From assembly GCA_015904045.1 (NCBI GenBank), contig JABMDG010000032.1:18511-30080 (forward strand): a stretch of DNA of 11,570 nucleotides, written 5' to 3'. Of this stretch, positions 1 to 6,098 are shown one piece after another (the first letter of the stretch is position 1; each line of letters starts with the position of its first letter). The DNA comes from Nitrospira sp. (GTDB lineage: Bacteria; Nitrospirota; Nitrospiria; Nitrospirales; Nitrospiraceae). The position numbers were made by a program, and so were the translations under genes. The notes under the pieces are model-generated. The model was not told where the DNA came from, searched no databases, and saw nothing but the letters and a program-made list of their open reading frames with translations.

Positions 1-371
1 ATCCCGTCTTCCGGCTCGACGACGTCGCCGGTCCCTGAAATGATGAAGGACTGCTCCCGGCCCGCCACCGCAAGCAACGCTTCCAAGCGGCGTAGAACAC
101 GGTCGGTTCGCCAGTCCTTGGCAAGCTCGACTGCCGCCCTTGTTAAGTTGCCCCGGTGTTCTTCCAATTTCCCTTCGAATTTCTCAAACAGCGTAAACGC
201 GTCGGCCGTCGCCCCGGCAAAGCCGGCGAGCACCTGATCGTGATAGAGACGCCGGAGCTTCTTGGCATTGTGCTTCATCACCGTGGTACCGACTGTGACT
301 TGCCCGTCACAGCCCATAGCGACTCGCCCGGCACGGCGGACGCATAAGATGGTCGTGGAGCGAATGGTCAT
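1..371 (-). CDS. hslV: ATP-dependent protease proteolytic subunit HslV (partial, C-terminus beyond left edge)
   Basis: HslV (ClpQ) is the proteasome-related peptidase of the cytoplasmic HslUV protease. It forms a double hexamer fed by the AAA+ unfoldase HslU and uses an N-terminal threonine as nucleophile. The first 123 codons are visible. After a five-residue leader MTIRS comes TTILCVRR, which aligns with the mature N-terminus of the family, so Thr6 should become Thr1 after processing. Asp17 and Lys33 (mature numbering) are present in the stretches DGQVTVG and [27 protein letters not shown] and [12 protein letters not shown] are typical of the family. Its ATG overlaps the xerC stop as ATGA (368-371), indicating translational coupling. 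Residue 16, next to Asp17, is Cys (codon 309-311), where the relatives I recall have Gly. The gene lacks roughly its last third. hslU is expected next, off the window. Confidence 0.96.
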   Translation of the reverse strand, partial: MTIRSTTILCVRRAGRVAMGCDGQVTVGTTVMKHNAKKLRRLYHDQVLAGFAGATADAFTLFEKFEGKLEEHRGNLTRAAVELAKDWRTDRVLRRLEALLAVAGREQSFIISGTGDVVEPEDG

Positions 372-1309
372 GACTGCTTGTGATCCTTTCGTGTCACGGC
401 GGCCCCTGACGGGCGCGCCCGCGGATGCGCGCGATCATAAACCGCAGCAAGCTGGTCCGCTGCCAAATGCGTATATTTCTGTGTCGTACTCAGTGACGCA
501 TGGCCGAGCATTTCCTGAATCGACCGGAGATCGGCACCTTCATCAAGGAGATGAGTCGCAAACGAATGGCGCAGCGCATGTGGACTGACCGCCCCACCGA
601 CCAAGAGGCGGGAATACTGCGTCACAATGCGAGCCACGCTCCGCGTCGTGATTCGGCCCCCACGGTGGTTCAAGAAGAGGGGTGCGGACAACTCCTGGCT
701 GCCGGTGGACGCAGCCAGCGACTGCCGATACCGTGTAATAGCGTCTATCGCCACGCGGCCGATCGGGACCACGCGTTCCTTCCGTCCTTTGCCGCGCAAA
801 TGAATGAGCCCTTCCGCGAGGCTGAGATCCCCCACATTGATCCCGACGGCTTCACTCACCCGTGCGCCGGTGGAATACAAGGTTTCGAGTAGAGCCCGGT
901 CGCGCAGGGATAGCGAGGACTCTCCCGTCGGAAAGTCCATCAATGCACCGGCATCATCCTTTGTCAGCACACGGGGAAGCAGTTTCGGAATCTTGGGACT
1001 CCTCAGGCCTTCAGCTGGATTGTTCTGCACCGAACCTTCACGCACCAGAAACCGATAGAAACTCCGAAGACAGGCTAGTTTCCTTGCAAGCGACGAGGCT
1101 TTCTCCCCCTTCCGGTCGAGCCAGTGAAGATAGGCTCTAATCTGTTCGGTGGTGACGTCGGCGGCCCGTAGGAGTCCTGAGCCATGATTTGCCGCATGAA
1201 GAAACGAGGCCAGCTGCCGCAGATCCGACCGGTAATTGCGAACGGTTTCACGCGAGGCATTCCGTTCAGCCTCAAGGAAGTTCACGAAAGTCCGGATCTG
1301 GTCTTCCAT
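368..1309 (-). CDS. xerC: Tyrosine recombinase XerC
   Basis: This is a 313-residue site-specific tyrosine recombinase of the XerC/XerD type, which resolves chromosome dimers at dif together with a partner recombinase. The N-terminal SAM-like core-binding domain spans about residues 1-95 and the catalytic domain about 110-290. The catalytic set is complete: Arg150 (STGARVSE), Lys174 (RGKGRKER), His244 and Arg247 ([15 protein letters not shown]), His270 (MLGHAS) and Tyr279 (TTQKYTHL). The length fits the family. The ATG at 1309 lies inside the 3' end of trmFO (28-bp overlap) and is preceded by GAGG about 10 nt upstream. The stop overlaps the hslV start. This position between trmFO and hslV is that of codV in Bacillus, so chromosomal XerC is more likely than a phage or integron integrase. 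The C-terminal tail after about residue 290 is Arg/Ala/Lys-rich and not conserved. Confidence 0.95.
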   Translation of the reverse strand: MEDQIRTFVNFLEAERNASRETVRNYRSDLRQLASFLHAANHGSGLLRAADVTTEQIRAYLHWLDRKGEKASSLARKLACLRSFYRFLVREGSVQNNPAEGLRSPKIPKLLPRVLTKDDAGALMDFPTGESSLSLRDRALLETLYSTGARVSEAVGINVGDLSLAEGLIHLRGKGRKERVVPIGRVAIDAITRYRQSLAASTGSQELSAPLFLNHRGGRITTRSVARIVTQYSRLLVGGAVSPHALRHSFATHLLDEGADLRSIQEMLGHASLSTTQKYTHLAADQLAAVYDRAHPRARPSGAAVTRKDHKQS

Positions 1310-2598
1310 GATTCGAAATCCTCAAGCGCCCGTTTGGCGATCAGCCGACGCTTCGCCTCTTTGTCTCGTGGAACATTGGGCAAAGGCGGGAACAGGCCGA
1401 AATTGGTATTCATCGGTTGGAAATGGCGGTGATCTGACAAGGCGACGTGAGAGACAAGGCAGCCGTGCGCCGTTGTAGGCGGAGGGGTGACCGGCGGATT
1501 CCCCGTCAACAGCCGTGCCGCATTGATGCCCGCCAAGCCGCCCATCGCAGCGGATTCGGTATACCCCTCCACGCCGACCAGTTGCCCGGCGAAAAACAAT
1601 GTGGCGCGAGCCTTGAATTGCAAGGTGTTCATGAGCAACTGGGGAGAGTTGATAAATGTGTTTCGATGCAAGCTGCCGTACCGCAGAAACTCCGCGCGCT
1701 CCAGACCTGGAATCAGCCGGAAGACTCGTTTCTGTTCAGGATAGGTCAGCTTGGTCTGAAACCCCACGAGGTTGTAGCAGCTCCGGTGACTGTTTTCCGT
1801 TCTCAGCTGAACCACAGCGGCCGGGCGCAATCCGGTGCGCGGATCCTCCAAACCAACCGGTTTCAAAGGACCGAACTGCATCGTTTGCCGCCCGCGCTCC
1901 GCCATCACTTCAATCGGAATGCACGCCTCAAAATACGGCGTTTTTTCGAAGTCTTTCGGCTGCACTTTCTCAGCCGCAACGAGCGCCTCATAGAAGGTGT
2001 CGTACTGTTCCTGCGTCATCGGGCAATTGAGATAATCGTCGTCGCCCTTGCCATAACGTGACGCCCTGAAGGCAATGGCCATGTCGATCGAATCCGCGTC
2101 GACGATCGGCGAGATGGCGTCATAGAAGTAGAGATGCTGCGATTGCGTCACGGCACGAATGGCCTGCGAGAGTGCATCCGACGTCAACGGACCGGTCGCC
2201 ACGATACACACGCAATCGGTGGGAATGTCGGCGATTTCTTCGTGAAGGATTCTGATGTTGGGATGGCCCTCCAACGCCTGCGTCACTCGTAAAGAGAACT
2301 GCTCCCGATCTACCGCCAGAGCCGATCCAGCTGGAACCCGCGCACGTTCGGCTGACGCAATGACCAGAGAATCCAGCCGGCGCATTTCTTCCTTGAGAAT
2401 ACCGGGGGCATTCTGCGGATCGACAGAACCCAGTGAATTCGAGCATACCAACTCGGCTAAACCACCGGTCTTGTGCGCCTTGGTCATTTCCTTCGGACGC
2501 ATTTCGTAGAGCGTGACTCTGGCCCCACGATTCGCAGCCTGCCATGCCGCTTCAGACCCGGCCAGACCGCCGCCCACGATGACAATGTCATCTCTCAT
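1282..2598 (-). CDS. trmFO: Methylenetetrahydrofolate-tRNA-(uracil-5-)-methyltransferase TrmFO
   Basis: TrmFO is a folate- and FAD-dependent enzyme that methylates U54 of the tRNA T-loop to ribothymidine, using methylenetetrahydrofolate as carbon donor. With the start at 2598 the protein has 438 residues, a normal length. The dinucleotide-binding motif is at residues 5-14 ([10 protein letters not shown]), followed by the acidic strand end [15 protein letters not shown] carries Cys52 and [11 protein letters not shown] carries Cys226, matching the two catalytic cysteines described for Bacillus Trm[22 protein letters not shown] near the C-terminus is the family's FAD-contacting segment. An in-frame ATG at 2631 is rejected because it lies within the -10 hexamer of the promoter. 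The 2598 ATG has AAGGAG about 10 nt upstream. It is the first gene of the trmFO-xerC-hslV operon and overlaps xerC by 28 bp. Confidence 0.96.
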   Translation of the reverse strand: MRDDIVIVGGGLAGSEAAWQAANRGARVTLYEMRPKEMTKAHKTGGLAELVCSNSLGSVDPQNAPGILKEEMRRLDSLVIASAERARVPAGSALAVDREQFSLRVTQALEGHPNIRILHEEIADIPTDCVCIVATGPLTSDALSQAIRAVTQSQHLYFYDAISPIVDADSIDMAIAFRASRYGKGDDDYLNCPMTQEQYDTFYEALVAAEKVQPKDFEKTPYFEACIPIEVMAERGRQTMQFGPLKPVGLEDPRTGLRPAAVVQLRTENSHRSCYNLVGFQTKLTYPEQKRVFRLIPGLERAEFLRYGSLHRNTFINSPQLLMNTLQFKARATLFFAGQLVGVEGYTESAAMGGLAGINAARLLTGNPPVTPPPTTAHGCLVSHVALSDHRHFQPMNTNFGLFPPLPNVPRDKEAKRRLIAKRALEDFESWKTRSGLS

Positions 2599-2629
2599 GC
2601 AACCGGCACTCCTTGCGAGGAAGGGGCTC

Positions 2630-2659
2630 ATTCTAGAAACCGTGTTTTGGGGAAGTCAA
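2630..2659 (-). promoter_or_regulatory. sigma70-type promoter of the trmFO-xerC-hslV operon
   Basis: Read on the minus strand, TTGACT (2659-2654) and TAGAAT (2635-2630) are 18 bp apart. Each matches the sigma70 consensus at five of six positions. The inferred transcription start near 2623 leaves a leader of about 25 nt before the 2598 ATG. This supports that start over the upstream ATG. No start site has been measured. Confidence 0.65.
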
Positions 2660-2706
2660 GGCAGCGGCCGGGCAGACGCACCAAGGATATGGGAAGACTG
2701 CGGAGA

Positions 2707-2736
2707 TTGAACCCTGCCGAAAGCCCATGCTAGACT
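2707..2736 (+). promoter_or_regulatory. Promoter of tRNA-Val
   Basis: TTGAAC (2707-2712) and TAGACT (2731-2736) have an 18-bp spacer, and TG precedes the -10 by one base (extended -10). The predicted start falls only a few bases before the mature 5' end of the tRNA at 2746. It is back to back with the trmFO promoter. Confidence 0.55.
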
Positions 2737-2745
2737 CCGCGCAAT

Positions 2746-2820
2746 GGGCGATTAGCTCAGTGGTAGAGCGCTTCCTTCACACGGAAGAGGCCACAGGTTC
2801 GATACCTGTATCGCCCACCA
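2746..2820 (+). tRNA. tRNA-Val (anticodon CAC)
   Basis: The 75-nt sequence folds as a standard cloverleaf. The acceptor stem is GGGCGAT paired with ATCGCCC, the D arm is GCTC/GAGC, and the T arm is ACAGG-TTCGATA-CCTGT. The anticodon arm is CTTCC-TTCACAC-GGAAG, which gives anticodon CAC and reads GUG (valine). The 3' CCA is encoded. Confidence 0.97.
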
Positions 2821-2854
2821 TCTGTCCTCCTTCCGAATCCAGCCCCCACGGCAC

Positions 2855-2873
2855 TCGCAAGACAGCGATTTTT
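2855..2873 (+). terminator. Possible weak terminator after tRNA-Val
   Basis: A 4-bp stem TCGC/GCGA with a 6-nt loop is followed by five T. The position downstream of the tRNA is right, but the stem is short, so this is only a candidate. Confidence 0.3.
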
Positions 2874-2900
2874 CTGGGCGTGACAAATCGGCCAGAATCC

Positions 2901-2929
2901 TGGACAGACCAGGGGTTGTCGGCTACACT
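2901..2929 (+). promoter_or_regulatory. Promoter of the small lipoprotein gene
   Basis: TGGACA (2901-2906) and TACACT (2924-2929) are separated by 17 bp. The expected start near 2936 gives a leader of about 63 nt before the ATG at 2999. The tRNA-Val gene lies upstream on the same strand. Confidence 0.5.
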
Positions 2930-2998
2930 TCCTCTAGATTTTGGGAAACCTTAACCGACCATCACCATTCGGCGTTGGACTGAAACAAGCGAGGTAAT

Positions 2999-3337
2999 AT
3001 GATGACAGCACCGTCGTGGGCTCTTGGTATCGCGATGCTAACTATGGTTGCCGCTGGTTGTGCCACAGCTGGTCACCAGACTGCAGATGAAAAGGAATAT
3101 ACGCCCCCAACGAGCATCTACAACATTCTCGATAGCACTGCATTGGTCTACTCAGACCCAGCCGCCGGATCAGCCGTCAATGACCATCCGCTTCGCTGGA
3201 TTGGGTTCATATCGCACCCGATAGGCCACGGTTTCGATTATGGGATCAATCGCCCGGTCTATACTCTAGGCGGCAGGATTCCCTATCTCTTCGGCTACAC
3301 AGCTGAAGACAATATGCTGGACGCGCAACGCCGCTAG
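2999..3337 (+). CDS. Small putative lipoprotein, function unknown
   Basis: This is a 112-residue protein that I cannot assign to a named family. The N-terminus is a short signal peptide with a hydrophobic run (ALGIAMLTMVAAG) ending at Cys21. The lipobox is somewhat non-canonical (AAGC), so a lipid-anchored envelope protein is likely but not certain. The mature part has no repeats or further membrane segment. It contains a Gly/Pro/aromatic-rich stretch, FISHPIGHGFDYGINRPVY, followed by PYLFGYTAEDNMLDAQRR at the C-terminus, which looks conserved in character. GAGG at 2991-2994 lies 4 nt before the first ATG and 7 nt before the second (3002), so Met2 is an equally good start. The gene stands alone between its own promoter and a strong intrinsic terminator. 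Confidence 0.8.
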   Translation: MMTAPSWALGIAMLTMVAAGCATAGHQTADEKEYTPPTSIYNILDSTALVYSDPAAGSAVNDHPLRWIGFISHPIGHGFDYGINRPVYTLGGRIPYLFGYTAEDNMLDAQRR

Positions 3338-3361
3338 CCTAAGCAATTTCCATCCGCTTAA

Positions 3362-3400
3362 GGGGGCCTGCGCCTTTCCAGGAAGCAGGCCTCTCTTTTT
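3362..3400 (+). terminator. Rho-independent terminator after the small lipoprotein gene
   Basis: A 7-bp GC-rich stem GGCCTGC (3365-3371) pairs with GCAGGCC (3385-3391) across a 13-nt loop. It can be extended by G-T and G-C pairs and runs into TCTCTTTTT. It starts about 25 bp after the stop codon and should insulate the next gene. Confidence 0.88.
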
Positions 3401-3466
3401 CCCCTTCGCCTCGTTCCTCTAAATCATGTATTGTTTGGGCGAGTCTTTATTGCAGAAAGAGTGTTC

Positions 3467-4618
3467 ATGGGTATCCCTGACCATCGTCGAGTTCTGATAG
3501 GTTGCTTGTTCACGCTCGGCGTCATGAGCGGATGCGGCCAGAAGGCCGATTCCGTTCGTCCCAATCTTCCTCCTTCGGCAAGCGATCTCGTCTTGCTCAA
3601 ATCAGTCTCACTCTGCGACCGCAAGACAGTGTTCATCAAGAAGCGGGCTCCGGCCACCTACCAGACAAGTGCCTGGGGAAGCGGACAGGAAATCCTGCTG
3701 TCGCACCCGAAGGGGGCTTCCCATGGAGATGAATCGTATTTTTTCGATGAGGATGGGATCCTGGTTGGTGCTCTCTTCACGTTTGCCAAAGGGTTGAATC
3801 TTGACCCCTATCCCGTCCTCCGGGACACTCTGTCTCGGCTGAAACCATCGTTGGAGTTTTACCTCAGCATCGCGCAATTGGAAACGAAAGCGAGTATGGA
3901 CGCCAGCGCACTCTACGAGACCGGGGATGAGAAGAGCACCACACAATATTTGGTGACCGGCTCACCAAAACACCCCATCCTGCTTCAGGCATCATTCAGC
4001 ATTGACCCGTATGTGCGGCTGTTCTCTCCCTACCGCCGGGAGTTTCTCGACCGGCTCAGAAACTCGGGGGCAGGGAAAAGCGGACAGAAAATCGAGAGCC
4101 AAGGGAGTGATGACAAAGAACCGTTCACATCGCTGCAGCAATTCGCCCGTGGGCAAACCGCTCAGCTGGCTTACTGTGGCGACAAGAATTATGACGCCGC
4201 GGCCGATGCCTATCAGCGAGCCATTGCCAGCGGGTTTACGAACAAAGTGTGGCTGGCTGAGGCCCATCACAAGTTGGGCCTTTCGTGGGCGGGCAAAGGA
4301 CAACTTGAGAACGCGAAAACCGCCATGCTGCAATCCCTTTCGATCAGGCCCAACATTCCGGAGGTCCTCAACAACCTCGGCACCGTTCATGTCAAACTCG
4401 GCGACAAAGCCGCGGCCGTAGGAGTATTCGAACGGGCCGTCACGCTGCGACCCAACTATGCCGTGGCCCGCTATAATCTGGCGGAAGCGATCGAGCAGAC
4501 CAATCCCAAGCGCGCATTGGCAGAATATGAAACGTACTTGGCCCTGGTGGAGGGCAACCCCGAGGAAGACGCGCGGGCGGCCCAGGCTCGCGAGCGGATC
4601 AAGATACTCAAACAGTAA
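3467..4618 (+). CDS. TPR-repeat putative lipoprotein, function unknown
   Basis: This 383-residue protein has an N-terminal lipoprotein-type signal peptide: Arg7-Arg8, then hydrophobic residues 9-20, and SGC with Cys23 as the probable lipidated residue. Residues 40-200 form a domain I do not recognise, with alternating hydrophobic strands (for example EILLSH and SYFFDEDGILVGALFTF). A polar Gly/Ser/Lys-rich linker (200-220) follows. Residues 226-365 contain about four tetratricopeptide repeats, seen in NYDAAADAYQRAIASG, GQLENAKTAMLQSLSIRP, VLNNLGTVHVKLGDKAAAVG and RYNLAEAIEQTNPKRALAEY. TPR arrays usually scaffold protein-protein contacts, so an envelope assembly or adaptor role is inferred. The ATG at 3467 is preferred over an upstream TTG (3431) because it begins a clean signal peptide and has GAG 7 nt upstream. 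The gene converges on dksA with an 18-bp gap. Confidence 0.88.
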   Translation: MGIPDHRRVLIGCLFTLGVMSGCGQKADSVRPNLPPSASDLVLLKSVSLCDRKTVFIKKRAPATYQTSAWGSGQEILLSHPKGASHGDESYFFDEDGILVGALFTFAKGLNLDPYPVLRDTLSRLKPSLEFYLSIAQLETKASMDASALYETGDEKSTTQYLVTGSPKHPILLQASFSIDPYVRLFSPYRREFLDRLRNSGAGKSGQKIESQGSDDKEPFTSLQQFARGQTAQLAYCGDKNYDAAADAYQRAIASGFTNKVWLAEAHHKLGLSWAGKGQLENAKTAMLQSLSIRPNIPEVLNNLGTVHVKLGDKAAAVGVFERAVTLRPNYAVARYNLAEAIEQTNPKRALAEYETYLALVEGNPEEDARAAQARERIKILKQ

Positions 4619-4636
4619 TGCGAGACGAGGAAGAAC

Positions 4637-5086
4637 TTATCGGCGGGCTTGCTCTTCTTCTTCTTGGGCAGTTTTACACTCAATGCAGAGGGTGGTGACA
4701 GGGCGAGCTTTGAGCCGCTTGTAGGGAATCTCCCCTCCACAGGCCTCACAGATCCCGTAGGTTGAAGCGTTCATCCGATCCAGCGCCTCATCGATCTTCT
4801 TAAGCAGTTTCCGCTCGCGATCCCGGATCCGCATGGAAAAATTTTGGTCCACCTCGGCCGAAGCTTGATCGCTGACATCGGGAAACGCTTCGTGACCGGG
4901 CCGGTTCGTGAGAACCTCTCCCGCTTCGTCGAGAATAGCCGCGCGTTGGCGCTCGAGATCGCGGCGGATGTCGGGATATTTCGCCCGCGCGGTACCGGCT
5001 TTCTTCTTTTTGCCCTCGGAGCGCGTTGTGGCTAAGCCTGATGAGGGTCTTGCGGACGCACGTTTGGCGGTGGAACGAACTTTCAT
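4637..5086 (-). CDS. dksA: DksA/TraR-family RNA polymerase-binding regulator
   Basis: DksA binds the RNA polymerase secondary channel and, with ppGpp, adjusts initiation at rRNA and biosynthetic promoters. The 149-residue product matches the family in length. Residues 1-37 are a Lys/Arg/Ala/Ser-rich basic tail, and the coiled-coil follows. The tip motif DxxDxA is present as Asp70-Val-Ser-Asp73-Gln-Ala75. The C4 zinc finger is complete with Cys113, Cys116, Cys134 and Cys137 (CEACGG and CIEC). RDRERKLLKKIDEAL before the finger is close to E. coli DksA. The product ends in a charged tail EEEEQARR. The ATG at 5086 is chosen because the promoter lies at 5120-5149, so an in-frame ATG at 5164 would be upstream of the transcript. 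GGAAGG lies upstream of the start. Because tip and finger spacings match E. coli DksA, a true DksA is more likely than a generic TraR protein. Confidence 0.92.
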   Translation of the reverse strand: MKVRSTAKRASARPSSGLATTRSEGKKKKAGTARAKYPDIRRDLERQRAAILDEAGEVLTNRPGHEAFPDVSDQASAEVDQNFSMRIRDRERKLLKKIDEALDRMNASTYGICEACGGEIPYKRLKARPVTTLCIECKTAQEEEEQARR

Positions 5087-5119
5087 AGCCCACCCTTCCG
5101 TTGTGGAAAGTAGGTTGAA

Positions 5120-5149
5120 AATATAGCAGCCCGATTGAGAAAGGGTCAA
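5120..5149 (-). promoter_or_regulatory. sigma70-type promoter of dksA
   Basis: On the minus strand, TTGACC (5149-5144) and TATATT (5125-5120) are separated by 18 bp and preceded by a TGC extended -10. Each hexamer matches the consensus at five of six positions. The leader would be about 25-30 nt. It lies in the short recR-dksA spacer, so dksA can be expressed apart from the dnaX operon. Confidence 0.7.
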
Positions 5150-5169
5150 CGGGCGGGGAACCATCCGGC

Positions 5170-5772
5170 CTACAAATCTCGTCGTCCCTCAATGGACTTG
5201 AGCAGCGTCACTTCGTCCGCATATTCGATATCCATGCCGACGGGAATCCCATAGGCGATGCGAGAGACCCGCACGCCGAAGGGTTTCAGAAGCCTGGTGA
5301 GATAGATCGCAGTTGCTTCGCCTTCGATGGTGGGGTTGGTCGCAAGTATGACTTCGTCCACACCGCCCAGTTTCACGCGATCGACGAGTTCCTCCGCTCG
5401 GATGTCTCCAGGTCCGACACCATCGAGCGGGGATAGCGCACCTAACAACACATGGTAGAGGCCGCGATACGCGCCGGCCCGTTCTACGGCATAGAGCGTA
5501 CTTGGTTCTTCAACGACGAGGATCTTTGCTCGGTCTCGCTTCGGGTCGAGACAAAATTCGCACAAGTCTCCCTCGGCAATATTGCGGCATTGCCGGCAGA
5601 ACGCCAGCCCATCCTTCACTGCTCTGATCGCATCGGCGAGCCGCAGGGCGTCCTCTCGTTCGGCCTTCAACAGATGAAAGGCCAACCGCTGCGCGCTCTT
5701 TTGACCGACTCCGGGAAGACGCACCAATTCCTTGATGAGTCTCGCCAGCAATCCCTGTTGATCAACCGCCAT
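5170..5772 (-). CDS. recR: Recombination mediator protein RecR
   Basis: RecR acts with RecO (and RecF) in loading RecA onto SSB-coated single-stranded DNA during gap and break repair in the cytoplasm. The 200-residue protein shows the standard order. A helix-hairpin-helix lies at about residues 10-32 (LVRLPGVGQKSAQRLAFHLL). The zinc finger has Cys59, Cys62, Cys71 and Cys74. The Toprim domain runs from about 83 to 178, with ILVVEEP carrying the acidic residues and LATNPTIEGEATAIYL following. The C-terminal segment begins with RIAYGIPVGMDIEYAD. It starts two bases after the ybaB stop, with only a weak ribosome binding site, so it is probably coupled to ybaB translation. This dnaX-ybaB-recR order is widespread in bacteria. 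Confidence 0.97.
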   Translation of the reverse strand: MAVDQQGLLARLIKELVRLPGVGQKSAQRLAFHLLKAEREDALRLADAIRAVKDGLAFCRQCRNIAEGDLCEFCLDPKRDRAKILVVEEPSTLYAVERAGAYRGLYHVLLGALSPLDGVGPGDIRAEELVDRVKLGGVDEVILATNPTIEGEATAIYLTRLLKPFGVRVSRIAYGIPVGMDIEYADEVTLLKSIEGRRDL

Positions 5773-5774
5773 GG

Positions 5775-6098
5775 TTATAAGAGACCCGGGATCTTCATCC
5801 CGCCGGTCAAGGCTTTCATCTCGCTTTCCATCAGTTCCTTGGCCTTTCTCAGTGCCTCATTGGTCGCCGCGACGACCAGATCCTGGAGCATGTCGACATC
5901 GCCGCTTTTGACGACCTCCGGATCGATCACCACACTGACGATTTGCATGGCGCCGTTTGCCGTCACCGTGACGATCCCACCACCGGAGGTCCCGGTCGCA
6001 GTCTTGGACACCGCTTGCTCTTGAATCCTGGCCATCTGCTCCTGCATGGCCTGAGCCTGCTTAAGGATGTTGTTCATATTGCCGAAGGGATTTTTCAT
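5775..6098 (-). CDS. ybaB: YbaB/EbfC-family nucleoid-associated protein
   Basis: This is a 107-residue DNA-binding protein of the YbaB/EbfC family, dimeric proteins that coat DNA and are coded almost always between dnaX and recR. The N-terminal helix (NMNNILKQAQAMQEQMARIQ) is Gln/Met-rich as usual. It is followed by the beta-hairpin SGGGIVTVTANGAMQIVSVVIDPEV, here split by short glycines, and a C-terminal helix (LQDLVVAATNEALRKAKELM). The ATG at 6098 has a near-perfect AAGGAGGTGA Shine-Dalgarno sequence inside the end of dnaX. Its first bases overlap the dnaX stop as ATGA (6098-6095), which implies coupled translation. A much longer in-frame open stretch upstream is only the reverse frame reading through dnaX and lacks these signals. 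Confidence 0.95.
   Translation of the reverse strand: MKNPFGNMNNILKQAQAMQEQMARIQEQAVSKTATGTSGGGIVTVTANGAMQIVSVVIDPEVVKSGDVDMLQDLVVAATNEALRKAKELMESEMKALTGGMKIPGLL

Noticed and set aside
368..1309. Phage or integron integrase marking a genomic island
   Set aside because: The recombinase sits inside a conserved housekeeping operon with overlapping genes. No att repeats, cargo or composition shift are visible.
1447..2061. 204-codon open frame on the plus strand
   Set aside because: Antisense to trmFO, Arg-rich, without recognisable motifs.
2599..2631. Upstream ATG extending TrmFO by 11 residues
   Set aside because: The ATG lies in the -10 hexamer of the trmFO promoter, lacks a Shine-Dalgarno sequence, and the extra residues are outside the family's normal N-terminus.
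2727..2954. Short reading frame beginning before tRNA-Val
   Set aside because: It is a translation of the tRNA gene (the SSVVERFLHTEEATGSIPV pattern is a known spurious product of tRNA sequence).
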